NCBI GenBank assembly: GCA_964626385.1
Contig: CAZVEO010000030.1
Location: 1-23,780 of the forward strand
Reading direction: 5' to 3'
From: Scybalousia_A sp964626385
GTDB lineage: Bacteria > Bacteroidota > Bacteroidia > Bacteroidales > P3
Length of the DNA: 23,780 bases
Within the stretch, counting starts at the first letter, position 1; the number at the start of each line of letters is the position of its first letter. Below, in pieces: positions 1 through 7,924 of this stretch. Below the pieces are notes generated by a model, which saw only the letters and a list, made by a program, of their open reading frames with translations, was not told the DNA's origin and made no database searches. Made by a program: the position numbers and the translations under genes.

Positions 1-374
1 TCAAGAAAAATGCCCAATTTTGACCCTTCGAAAAAGGTTAACTCATTGATAATCAGTAGTAGCCCCCTTATTTTTTGATTTTAAATGGGTATTTACGCGA
101 TTTCCCGATTTTTTTTTTGACCTCTTTTTTATAGGTTACAGGCACTGCCTGTTTTATAAGGGCATAGCCTTTACTTTTTTTTATAGGTTATTATGAGTTT
201 TTATAGGTTAGCATGAACGCAAAGCACCCACAGGGTGTTCCTTAAGGGCAAAGTCTTTACTTTTTTATAGGTTAGCATAGCATAGACGCTCAAGCGTATT
301 ACTTTTTGTAATGGCTTTGCCCTAAAAAACACCCTATGGGTGTGGCTTTGCCATATAAAACAGGCAATGCCTGT
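1..374 (+). repeat. Modular stem-loop array repeat, copy A
   Basis: No gene is seen in these 434 leading bases. They hold a string of short perfect or near-perfect palindromes: ACAGGC-ACT-GCCTGT (138-152), AAGGGC-ATA-GCCTTT (158-172), CACCC-ACA-GGGTG (225-237), ACGC-TCAA-GCGT (286-297), ATTAC-TTTTT-GTAAT (298-312), ACACCC-TAT-GGGTGT (329-343) and ACAGGC-AAT-GCCTGT (360-374). Between them the spacer word ATAGGTTA occurs four times (131, 183, 203, 267), usually after a T-run. Bases 1 to about 345 reappear in inverted orientation at 23371-23644 with few differences, apart from a ~66-70 bp extra module in this copy. The left end is cut by the window edge. The biological role is unknown; it could be an intergenic dispersed repeat of REP or MITE type. 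Confidence 0.85.
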
Positions 375-393
375 GTTTTTGGGAATTTATTCT

Positions 394-401
394 TATCTTT
401 G
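394..401 (+). promoter_or_regulatory. Bacteroidota-type -7 promoter box for comM
   Basis: TATCTTTG matches the Bacteroidota consensus TAnnTTTG and lies 33 bases before the comM ATG. The last palindrome of the repeat array (360-374) ends about 20 bases upstream, where the -33 element would be. Confidence 0.65.
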
Positions 402-434
402 CAAATTACAAACAAATAAAAACAAGGAAAACTT

Positions 435-1973
435 ATGTTGGTCAAAACCTATGGCAGTGCAATACAGGGAATAAACGCCACAACTATAACAGTTGAAGTA
501 AATATAGAAACAGGCATAAACTTTACTTTGGTCGGTTTGCCGGACAATGCAGTTAAAGAATCATACGAAAGAATATCAGCATCTTTGCATCAATGCGGGT
601 ACAAAATACCGGGTAAAAAAATAGTTGTTAATATGGCTCCCGCCGATATAAGAAAGGAAGGCTCGGCATACGATTTGACAATAGCTATAGGAATACTTGC
701 CGCTTCGGAGCAAATAAGTGCTGAAAATATATCCGATTATCTTATTATGGGTGAGTTGTCTTTGGATGGCTCTTTGAATGCTATCAAAGGAGCGTTGCCC
801 ATAGCCTTACAAGCCAAACAAGAAGGTTTTAAAGGTATAATACTTCCAAAATGCAACGCAAAGGAGGCTGCGTTTGTACAAGGATTGGATATTCTTGGAG
901 CGGAAAACATTGCTCAAGTAATAAGATTTTTTAACAACGAGGAGATAATTCCAAAAGTATATATAGATGTAGAACAAGAGTTTGAACAAAATTTGAGAAA
1001 TTATGAGTTGGACTTTGCTGACGTTAAAGGACAAGAAAACATAAAAAGAGCGATGGAAATAGCTGCAGCAGGCTCTCATAATGTTATACTTATAGGTGCA
1101 CCGGGTAGTGGAAAAACAATGCTTGCCAAAAGATTACCCTCTATTCTTCCTCCTTTGACTTTGGAAGAATCTTTGGAAACCACAAAAATACATTCTGTTG
1201 CGGGTAAGATGAGTAAAAATACTTCAATTATTTCTGTACGCCCATTTCGTTCGCCTCACCATACTATAAGCGATGTGGCTTTGGTTGGAGGTGGCGCTTT
1301 TCCTCAGCCGGGAGAAATATCTTTGTCTCATAATGGAGTATTGTTTTTGGATGAATTGCCAGAGTTTAAACGCAATGTTTTGGAAGTACTTAGACAACCT
1401 ATGGAAGAAAGAATAATAACCATATCAAGAGCAAAACAAACAATAGAATACCCAGCAAGTTTTATGCTTGTCGCCGCAATGAATCCTTGTCCTTGCGGTT
1501 ATTATAATCACCCTTCAATAGAATGCACCTGTTCGCAAGGTCAGGTAAGCAAGTATATGAGCAAAATATCAGGACCTCTTTTAGATAGAATTGATATACA
1601 AATAGAAGTAGTACCAGTACCTTTTAAGGACTTAGCAGAACAGAGAGCAGGAGAGCCTTCGGCTAAGATAAGAGAAAGAGTAATAAAAGCAAGAGAAATA
1701 CAAAGAGAAAGATTTAAAGATTATCCTAACATACATTGTAATGCTCAGATGACAAAAAAAATGATGAATGAATTTTGTCAGATAAAACCGGAAGGTTTGG
1801 AGTTGTTAAAAAAAGTTATGGACAAATTGGGACTTTCTGCACGAGCTTACGATAGAATATTAAAAGTTTCTCGCACTATAGCCGATTTGGATAATAGTCC
1901 GACAATAGAGAATAGACACCTTTCGGAAGCCATCAATTACAGAAGTCTCGATAGAGAAACCTGGGGTAGATAA
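435..1973 (+). CDS. comM: YifB/ComM family Mg-chelatase-like AAA+ ATPase
   Basis: This 512-residue protein is full length for the YifB/ComM family. In naturally transformable bacteria ComM is a hexameric helicase that promotes branch migration during recombination of incoming DNA; its role in non-competent hosts is less clear. The order is as expected: an N-terminal Lon-protease-like ChlI fold (about 1-170), then the Mg-chelatase AAA+ core with Walker A GAPGSGKT (221-228), a RSPHH motif, Walker B VLFLDE (302-307) and a four-Cys cluster (C352, C354, C364, C366) around MNPCPCGYY. The C-terminal Mg-chelatase helical domain follows. The ATG is preceded by purine-rich AAGGAAAA and by a promoter box at 394. 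It is a single-gene unit between the repeat array and the accessory block. The identification is firm; the function in this organism is inferred. Confidence 0.95.
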   Translation: MLVKTYGSAIQGINATTITVEVNIETGINFTLVGLPDNAVKESYERISASLHQCGYKIPGKKIVVNMAPADIRKEGSAYDLTIAIGILAASEQISAENISDYLIMGELSLDGSLNAIKGALPIALQAKQEGFKGIILPKCNAKEAAFVQGLDILGAENIAQVIRFFNNEEIIPKVYIDVEQEFEQNLRNYELDFADVKGQENIKRAMEIAAAGSHNVILIGAPGSGKTMLAKRLPSILPPLTLEESLETTKIHSVAGKMSKNTSIISVRPFRSPHHTISDVALVGGGAFPQPGEISLSHNGVLFLDELPEFKRNVLEVLRQPMEERIITISRAKQTIEYPASFMLVAAMNPCPCGYYNHPSIECTCSQGQVSKYMSKISGPLLDRIDIQIEVVPVPFKDLAEQRAGEPSAKIRERVIKAREIQRERFKDYPNIHCNAQMTKKMMNEFCQIKPEGLELLKKVMDKLGLSARAYDRILKVSRTIADLDNSPTIENRHLSEAINYRSLDRETWGR

Positions 1974-2078
1974 AAAAAAGTAAATAACTTTTTAGTAAGA
2001 ACATATATACTACGATTAATACTGAAAAATAAATATAAAATATTTTAATTTTTATCTGGAGTTTTATAAAAATATATG

Positions 2079-2086
2079 TATCTCTG
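2079..2086 (+). promoter_or_regulatory. Possible -7 box for the accessory block
   Basis: TATCTCTG is one mismatch from TAnnTTTG and lies 36 bases before the ATG at 2122, followed by GCAAA as in the other promoters here. It is the best candidate in the 148-base AT-rich gap after comM, but weak. Confidence 0.35.
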
Positions 2087-2121
2087 CAAAAATATCTTTT
2101 AAACCTAAAAATTATACTGAG

Positions 2122-2736
2122 ATGAAAAATGTATTTAGATTATTAGCAACGGTGTTAATTGTATTAACCACAGTGAGTTTTTCTGGATGTGAAAAACAAG
2201 ATGAATCTTTAATAGATATATTAAAGAAGTCTAACGACGCAAGTAATTGCATTGCCTATTATGATGAAAAGGTGCAACACGTTGTTTTAAATTTTGATGC
2301 AGATAAGTTTCGTTCAGAATTAGAATTTCTTATTAAAGAAGAGATAGGTAGAAGTATTGTGGTAGAAAAAGTTCAAGTAGAGGACAAGAATCCAATACAG
2401 AAAGATTATATAGGAAATTTTATATTTTCTTATTTTGATATAGATAAGGAAGAAACATACACTCACGCTATATCTTTAACTAAAGATGTTGATGATGGAG
2501 ATATTGTCTACTATGTTTCAGGAAAGACTGTTACAACTGTTACGTGTATATCAAATCCAGATTGTGGAATGGGTGAATGTGTTATAGTGTATAATTCACA
2601 TGGTGAAGCACAGGATTGTACTCCTTGTAAGGCTGGATGTCAAAAAATTATATCCTCTACTACAACACAGGGTGGTGATGGTGTTTCAATGGATGGTTTG
2701 TTAAAAATTCTTTTTAATATTCTTAAATCTCTTTGA
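2122..2736 (+). CDS. Hypothetical Cys-rich secreted lipoprotein
   Basis: I do not recognise a family. The 204-residue product starts with a lipoprotein signal peptide ending in the lipobox FSGC (Cys23 as the lipidated residue), so it should sit in the inner or outer membrane facing the periplasm or outside. Residues 25-135 are mixed alpha/beta and acidic. Residues 142-173 hold six cysteines (C142, C148, C153, C166, C169, C173), a spacing suited to three disulfides, with C43 as the only other mature Cys. A Ser/Thr/Gly linker with a GG pair then leads to a short amphipathic C-terminus (192-204). Leucine is mainly TTA (about 10 of 15), unlike comM, where TTG and CTT dominate. The next two genes are a thioredoxin-fold protein and a DUF1573 protein, suggesting the Cys-rich region is their redox client or partner; this is inference. 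Confidence 0.7.
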   Translation: MKNVFRLLATVLIVLTTVSFSGCEKQDESLIDILKKSNDASNCIAYYDEKVQHVVLNFDADKFRSELEFLIKEEIGRSIVVEKVQVEDKNPIQKDYIGNFIFSYFDIDKEETYTHAISLTKDVDDGDIVYYVSGKTVTTVTCISNPDCGMGECVIVYNSHGEAQDCTPCKAGCQKIISSTTTQGGDGVSMDGLLKILFNILKSL

Positions 2737-2808
2737 ATATTATAATTAGATTTAAATATAAATTGTATTGGTATTTATGTGAATACTAATTTTTTAAAGT
2801 AAAAGTAC

Positions 2809-3963
2809 ATGAATAGAGTATATTTAGTGTGGATTTTTGTTGTTTCTTTGATGCTTTCCTGTAGTGTGTATGGAGGTAATGATATAGAGAAGTGTCGTAA
2901 AAGAATAATTAACTATAAATATTTATCTTATGAAATAGTAGTAACTTATGATACAACCTCTTATAATCAAAAAATTTATGTAAATGATAATAATATTTGT
3001 TTATTACTAAGAGATACATATTTTATGAATTTAAGTAAATCGCAATATATTAATATAGATTCTAAACGAGAGGATTTTACTGTATGTAAAGAAAATTATC
3101 ATTCCGATTCACTAAAAATTCGCAACTGGTACTATGCTTATTTGCAAGAATTTAAAAGATACAATGATATGGATTTGTATTCAAAATTTTGGAGTAAGGA
3201 TTATGCAAAAAAGATTAAGTACAAAAAGGATACTCTTATAGAAAATGAATACTATAAATTATATCATACAAAAACTGAAGATTATGATATAACTTATTAT
3301 TACAATATAAAGTTAGATATAGTAGATAAAATAAATTATATAAATCACTATAACCCTGGAGAATCATATGAGGTAACATATGAATACAAAAATTTTTCCT
3401 TTGACAACAATGAGCAAATAATAGATTCAATTTTTTCAATAGATAATCCTCGTTGGGCAAATTTAAAAATGCGTAATGATACTATTTTGCCAACTTCTCG
3501 TGTTATTTTTACGACAGAAAAAGATACTATAATGAACGATAAGGTAATGACGTTTCCTCTTGTAGATGTCAATAATGATACAACCTCAATAGAGCAACAA
3601 GAAGGATGGTTGTTTTTGCTTTGTTGGTGTTATACTTGTGTCCCTTGTATAGAATTTGCAGAAAAGTTACAAAAAGAACAAGAACAATTTGGAAGCACAG
3701 TATTAGAAAACAATGGTATAAAAATAATGTGTTTAAACTTCCATGCTGCAGATATTCAAAAGTTAAAAGATTTTGTAAAACCTTATAATTTAGATAGGCT
3801 ATTTTTCGGAGCAAAAGATATGAATAAGTATTTACATATGGTACAATTACCAACATATTATTTAGTATCGCCAAACGAACAAACCGTTTATGTTGGTATA
3901 GGGAAAATAGACGACTACGACGAAATATTGAGTCGTAAGCAAGAATATGAAAAACTACAATAA
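2809..3963 (+). CDS. Exported thioredoxin-fold (TlpA-like) protein with long N-terminal domain
   Basis: This is a 384-residue exported protein with an N-terminal hydrophobic signal (about 1-22), possibly a lipoprotein since MLSC at 15-18 resembles a lipobox. Residues 25-250 are an unrecognised Tyr/Asn/Lys-rich domain. The C-terminal third is a thioredoxin fold: WLFLLCWCYTCVPC places the CxxC pair at C277/C280, with two extra cysteines (C272, C274) just before it, and the cis-proline loop QLPT has P348. Such proteins act in periplasmic disulfide reduction or exchange. It follows the Cys-rich lipoprotein by 72 bases and overlaps the DUF1573 gene by 17 bases, so the last two are translationally coupled. 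Codon use is rich in TTA and CTA leucines, hinting at recent acquisition. The fold is clear; the substrate is unknown. Confidence 0.8.
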   Translation: MNRVYLVWIFVVSLMLSCSVYGGNDIEKCRKRIINYKYLSYEIVVTYDTTSYNQKIYVNDNNICLLLRDTYFMNLSKSQYINIDSKREDFTVCKENYHSDSLKIRNWYYAYLQEFKRYNDMDLYSKFWSKDYAKKIKYKKDTLIENEYYKLYHTKTEDYDITYYYNIKLDIVDKINYINHYNPGESYEVTYEYKNFSFDNNEQIIDSIFSIDNPRWANLKMRNDTILPTSRVIFTTEKDTIMNDKVMTFPLVDVNNDTTSIEQQEGWLFLLCWCYTCVPCIEFAEKLQKEQEQFGSTVLENNGIKIMCLNFHAADIQKLKDFVKPYNLDRLFFGAKDMNKYLHMVQLPTYYLVSPNEQTVYVGIGKIDDYDEILSRKQEYEKLQ

Positions 3964-4336
3964 ATTTTATATAATTATATGTTTATTGTTGCTGTTGCTG
4001 TATGCTTGTGATTATTCCAAACAAGGAGCAAAAATATCTTCTGATATTGTTGAATATGATTTTGGAGAGATAAAACGGTATGGTGATGGCTCACATGTTT
4101 TTAAAATAAAAAATGAAGGAAATAAACCTCTAATTCTAACAAAAGTCTCATCTTCTTGTGGTTGTACTACAGTTACTTGGACAAATAAACCCAGAGAGGT
4201 TAATAGTTCTGGTTATGTAAAAATAAGGTATAATACAGATAACCTCGGAGAATTTCGCAAAACTATAGTTGTTAAGAGCAATGCAGTAAATTCATCAGCC
4301 TATATTCTAAAAATCAAAGGAAAAGTTATAGAATAA
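3947..4336 (+). CDS. DUF1573 family lipoprotein
   Basis: This 129-residue protein has a lipoprotein signal ending in LLYAC (Cys21). An immunoglobulin-like DUF1573 domain follows, recognisable from YDFGEI near residue 40, the hallmark SSSCGCTT stretch around residue 80 and a closing KIKGKV strand. DUF1573 proteins are common in Bacteroidota and often adjoin TlpA-like thioredoxins; their biochemical role is not established. The start codon lies inside the end of the preceding thioredoxin-like gene (17-base overlap), so it was chosen because the lipobox begins at the normal distance. It is the last gene of the block and is followed by a strong terminator. Confidence 0.85.
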   Translation: MKNYNKFYIIICLLLLLLYACDYSKQGAKISSDIVEYDFGEIKRYGDGSHVFKIKNEGNKPLILTKVSSSCGCTTVTWTNKPREVNSSGYVKIRYNTDNLGEFRKTIVVKSNAVNSSAYILKIKGKVIE

Positions 4337-4414
4337 TAACTCTATCTTTATCATTTAACCAAAAATTCTTAATAATAAGTTTACATTAACTTTATATATC
4401 AAAAATTATATAGA

Positions 4415-4449
4415 CAATAGGGAAAAAACGTTTTGTTTTTTCCCTATTG
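4415..4449. terminator. Bidirectional intrinsic terminator
   Basis: A perfect 15-bp stem (4415-4429 pairs with 4435-4449) with a 5-base loop contains A/T tracts on both flanks of a GGG/CCC core. It lies between the convergent ends of the DUF1573 gene (plus) and the TonB receptor gene (minus), so it can serve both. Confidence 0.85.
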
Positions 4450-4478
4450 AAGATAAAATAAATTGAATAAGATGAATT

Positions 4479-6512
4479 TTACATTTGGAATTTTATTCCA
4501 AATATAGCCCAGCGTCCCGGTTGGGGAATATTACCTGTTTCGTAATATTCTTTGTCAAAAATATTTGTTACACTAACATACACATTAACCAAAGAATTAA
4601 GGTTATAATCCAAATTGACATCCATAGTAAAGAATGGGTCGTATTCTTTATTTTCACCCGTACTACTATTTTTATAAGAGACATATTGTCCTTCTCTTAC
4701 ACAATACTTACCTGCTACATTTAATTTGAAATCCTTGGCTATAGGTAAAGAAAGATTGGCAGATAATTTGTGTTTCAGATAATTGAAAACATATTGAGAA
4801 ACATAATCATTTTTTGCCTTATCTGTTTGTAGAAAAGAATAAGAAAATGTTAAGATACTATTGTTTGCCAAAATATCAGCAAACTCATTCAAAAAAATTT
4901 TTGTTGACAAATCAAAACCATACTTATCTAATTCATTGATATTTCTTGTTATCCACACTCCATTACTCTCAGAGTCTTGCATCCAATCTATTAAGTCCTT
5001 ACCTTGAGTATAAAAAGCTGATAAATCAGCAAGAAAATAGCGGTTGCGATATTTTAAACCTCCTTCGTAGGAGAAAGATTTTTCTTGTCTCAAATCAGGG
5101 TTGGCTTTGTGAATAGCATCAGAGTAATATAATTCTGTATAAGAAGGTAGTCGCGAAGCCGAAGTAAAGCAAGCATAAATGTCAAAATGAGAAGAAAATC
5201 TATAAGAAAGATTTAAAGATGGGTAAATATTAAAATCATCCTGTTCTATCATTGTATTATAAAAAGACAACAACCCGAGTGTTGCAACAAAGCCTTTATA
5301 TGTATAGTTGCCTTGTAAGAAATAAGATATATTTAATCTTTGTTTGTAATGGTCAAAATAATCTCCGTGTAAAACGTGTGTTTTCTCGCCAAGTGTATTG
5401 CTAAGAACGTCCTCATATCTAAGGTCGGTACCAAAATTTAGAGAAAAATTTTTCTTTGAATATTGAAAATCCATATTTGTCCCTATCACATTGCTATTAT
5501 GATGGTTGTGTCCTATATCGGAGCCCTTTATCAATTCATAGTCATCTGTATGTAAATTGTAATAAGCTGAAGGAACAAACCTTAATTTATTGTTAAACAA
5601 ATTGAAATATCCTTTGAAAGAAGCCAAAAGAGAGGAAGTCTTATCGTGTTGATTAGGATATTTGGCAGAATAAAATGTATTGGCATCATAGTCTTTGTAA
5701 TTATAACCGAGAGATAAATCTATTTTATTATCATTGTTTAGATTTATTCTATTGCGATACAAAATATTATAAATATCGTATGCCGAATTTTTTATATAAC
5801 CATTGGAGGTTTTGTACCCTATGGATAGGGAATTAGATGTGTTTTTTATTTGTTTGGAAATACTGCTTTCTATGTTTGCAAAATTGTTTTGTCCTATTTC
5901 TGTACGGGTGGAAAGAGTATTGGGTTGGTTTTTCTTTGTTATTATATTTATACCACCAGAAAAAGCAGAAGCACCGTAAATTATTGCAGAAGGACCTTTA
6001 AGAATTTCTATTCGCTCTATATCTGAGAGGTTAATGGGAATATCCATTGAGTAATGACCTGTTTGAGGGTTGGAAAGATTAATGCCATCAATTAAAATGG
6101 CTGTTTGGTCAAAATTGCCTCCTCTTAGAGAAACATCTGATTGAACTCCATGCGTACCTCTCATTTGCATATCCACCGAGGCTATTGTGGATAGGAGTTC
6201 TTCTACACTTTGGACTTTGAGGTTGGATATATCTTGGCTTGTAACAATTGTGATGTTTTTGCCTACTTGATTGATAGGTAAAAGCGAAGAGTCCTGCACA
6301 ATAACTTCCTCCAAAGTTTTTTCCTCTACTGTTGTTTGAGAAGAAATATTGGTGTTGTTTTGTGATTTTGATACATTGGAGAAAGTAAGTGTCATAATGG
6401 ATACCACTCCAATTGTTACTGCTTTGTGCATAGAGTTGTATGCACTGTAAGATTTCCTTTGGAAACGTTTAAAACGAAATCTTTTAATCTGAAAACTCAA
6501 TTTCTTTTTCAT
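4479..6512 (-). CDS. TonB-dependent outer-membrane receptor (BtuB-like)
   Basis: The 677-residue product takes up a scarce ligand across the outer membrane using TonB energy. A plug domain (about 80-195) includes VEELLSTIASVDMQMRG, DVSLRGGNFDQTAILIDG, the INLSNPQTGHYS stretch, IERIEILKGPSAIIYG and GGINIITKK. The remainder is a beta-barrel with the NIFDKEYYETGNIPQPGR closing strands. TLEEVIV (66-72) may be the TonB box. The N-terminus is unusual: a basic extension (about residues 1-30, with FQIKRFRFKRFQRK) precedes the hydrophobic signal segment (31-46). I know this pattern from Bacteroides receptors that resemble cobalamin BtuB, but no corrinoid gene or cobalamin riboswitch is visible, so the ligand is open. 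It is monocistronic. Confidence 0.88.
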   Translation of the reverse strand: MKKKLSFQIKRFRFKRFQRKSYSAYNSMHKAVTIGVVSIMTLTFSNVSKSQNNTNISSQTTVEEKTLEEVIVQDSSLLPINQVGKNITIVTSQDISNLKVQSVEELLSTIASVDMQMRGTHGVQSDVSLRGGNFDQTAILIDGINLSNPQTGHYSMDIPINLSDIERIEILKGPSAIIYGASAFSGGINIITKKNQPNTLSTRTEIGQNNFANIESSISKQIKNTSNSLSIGYKTSNGYIKNSAYDIYNILYRNRINLNNDNKIDLSLGYNYKDYDANTFYSAKYPNQHDKTSSLLASFKGYFNLFNNKLRFVPSAYYNLHTDDYELIKGSDIGHNHHNSNVIGTNMDFQYSKKNFSLNFGTDLRYEDVLSNTLGEKTHVLHGDYFDHYKQRLNISYFLQGNYTYKGFVATLGLLSFYNTMIEQDDFNIYPSLNLSYRFSSHFDIYACFTSASRLPSYTELYYSDAIHKANPDLRQEKSFSYEGGLKYRNRYFLADLSAFYTQGKDLIDWMQDSESNGVWITRNINELDKYGFDLSTKIFLNEFADILANNSILTFSYSFLQTDKAKNDYVSQYVFNYLKHKLSANLSLPIAKDFKLNVAGKYCVREGQYVSYKNSSTGENKEYDPFFTMDVNLDYNLNSLVNVYVSVTNIFDKEYYETGNIPQPGRWAIFGIKFQM

Positions 6513-6714
6513 TCTTGATTTGTTTATTGATTATTAAAAAATTATTAACTCAGCAAAAACGCATTTTTTTTATTATTATTGTTTTTATTAGGTCGGTTCA
6601 AAAGTTAGTATAGGGTGTTATTAGACTAGTATAAATTGCAAAGACCTTTACTCTTAACAATAATTATATGTTTCGCAACTATCTAAGATAGTTTTTAAAT
6701 AAAAAGTGTGTGTA

Positions 6715-7770
6715 TTATTTTGGAGGTAAGTTTTTTGTTTGTACTTGTATTGATTCTTGATGTATAAGAGTGTAGATTTCTTTTATAAAATATTCGTTTA
6801 AGTTATGGTTTTTGCTTATTTGGACAATATTATTAAGTACTTCTTGCCAACGATTGAGTTGAAAGATACTCATATTGTTTTTTGATTTTATAGAGGCTAT
6901 CTTTTTGCTTAGTTGCATTCTTTCGCCCAATAGGGCGCATATTTTTTGGTCTATTTCATTTATTTCTTGTCTATATAGTTCTATATATTCATTACCTTGT
7001 TTGTCAAGCGTTGGAAAAACTAATTGGTCAATAAATTCTTTTATAGAAGAGGAAGGTATTTGTTGTAGAGCATCTGTTTTTGCCTCGTTTGGTTTTGGGT
7101 GAGTTTCTATCATTAGTCCGTCAAAACCTATACTAATGGCATTTTGTGCAACATCTTTAACCAATTCTTTTTTGCCAGCAATATGACTTGGGTCGCAAAT
7201 AATTTTTAAGTCCTTCCTCAAACGTTTCAATTCCAAAGGTATTCTCCAAAGAGGATTTTGTCTGTATATACCATTGTTTTCTAATTCAAAACCTCTATGA
7301 ATAGCAATTACATTTTTGCATCCCACTTTTTCCAAACGCTCTATACTTCCTAACCATGTGTTTATATTGGGGATAGGAGAGTTTTTTACCCAAACGGCGA
7401 TGTTCTTTACTCCCCTTAAAGCCTCTGCTATTTCTTGCACGGAAAAAGGGTTGGCACAGGTTCTTGCCCCTATCCAAACAGCATTCAAACCATACTTTAA
7501 GCATAACTCCAAATGATAAGGAGAAGCTATTTCTGTACAAATGTTAAGAGAAAATTTTTCTCTGACGTCTTTGAGCCAAGTTAAACCTTGCTCTCCCACA
7601 CCTTCAAAACCGTTCGGTCTTGTCCTCGGTTTCCATACTCCTGCTCTAAACCATGTTACTCCTGCTCTTGCAACCTCCTTGGCACAAACCAACATTTGAG
7701 AATGCGACTCGGCACTACAGGGACCACAAATAATAATAGGTTTAGTTAAGGCAGATGGAGATTCTTTCAT
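6715..7770 (-). CDS. Bifunctional DAHP synthase / chorismate mutase
   Basis: A 351-residue fusion of the first shikimate-pathway enzyme (PEP + erythrose-4-phosphate to DAHP) and a type II (AroQ) chorismate mutase (chorismate to prephenate). The DAHP synthase part (1-255) shows GPCSAES (16-22), FRAGVWKPRTRP (41-52), AVWVKN, AIHRGFE and CDPSHIAG. The mutase part (about 260-340) has the expected catalytic basic residues R267, R284 and K295, in LYRQEINEID, GERMQLSKKIASIK. This domain order is the usual one in Bacteroidota and links phenylalanine/tyrosine control to pathway entry. The ATG at 7770 is fixed by an in-frame TAA immediately upstream. No other aromatic amino-acid gene is adjacent, whereas in Bacteroides it commonly sits with prephenate genes. 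Confidence 0.95.
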   Translation of the reverse strand: MKESPSALTKPIIICGPCSAESHSQMLVCAKEVARAGVTWFRAGVWKPRTRPNGFEGVGEQGLTWLKDVREKFSLNICTEIASPYHLELCLKYGLNAVWIGARTCANPFSVQEIAEALRGVKNIAVWVKNSPIPNINTWLGSIERLEKVGCKNVIAIHRGFELENNGIYRQNPLWRIPLELKRLRKDLKIICDPSHIAGKKELVKDVAQNAISIGFDGLMIETHPKPNEAKTDALQQIPSSSIKEFIDQLVFPTLDKQGNEYIELYRQEINEIDQKICALLGERMQLSKKIASIKSKNNMSIFQLNRWQEVLNNIVQISKNHNLNEYFIKEIYTLIHQESIQVQTKNLPPK

Positions 7771-7918
7771 TTAAACTTGTGCTAAAAACATCCATAGTCA
7801 TGGAATAATCCACTATGACATTCAAAACATTTTTGCTTGGTGTTTCTTTTTCATTTGAGGCTTTTGCCAAATCTTTTTCCCAGGTAACCAAAAAATTATA
7901 ATACTTTTCCATATACAT
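7742..7918 (-). CDS. Possible small ORF overlapping the DAHP synthase start
   Basis: This 58-codon ORF starts MYMEKYYNFLVTW (an alternative start is two codons in, at 7912) and ends 29 bases inside the DAHP synthase gene in another frame. It is charged and has no signal peptide or recognised domain. It could be a small protein, a coupled leader whose translation influences the downstream gene, or chance. The cluster of aromatic residues at the start (Y2, Y6, Y7, F9, W13) is notable before an aromatic-synthesis gene, but no terminator-antiterminator pair is evident. Low confidence. Confidence 0.3.
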   Translation of the reverse strand: MYMEKYYNFLVTWEKDLAKASNEKETPSKNVLNVIVDYSMTMDVFSTSLNERISICLN

Positions 7919-7924
7919 ACATTG

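Noticed and set aside
1..374. CRISPR-like array
   Set aside because: The recurring ATAGGTTA words are short and unevenly spaced, the intervening units are palindromes rather than unique spacers, and no cas gene is near.
6513..6714. Cobalamin riboswitch upstream of the BtuB-like TonB receptor
   Set aside because: The 202-base leader is AT-rich and I could not find a B12-box-like conserved segment or the expected folded core.
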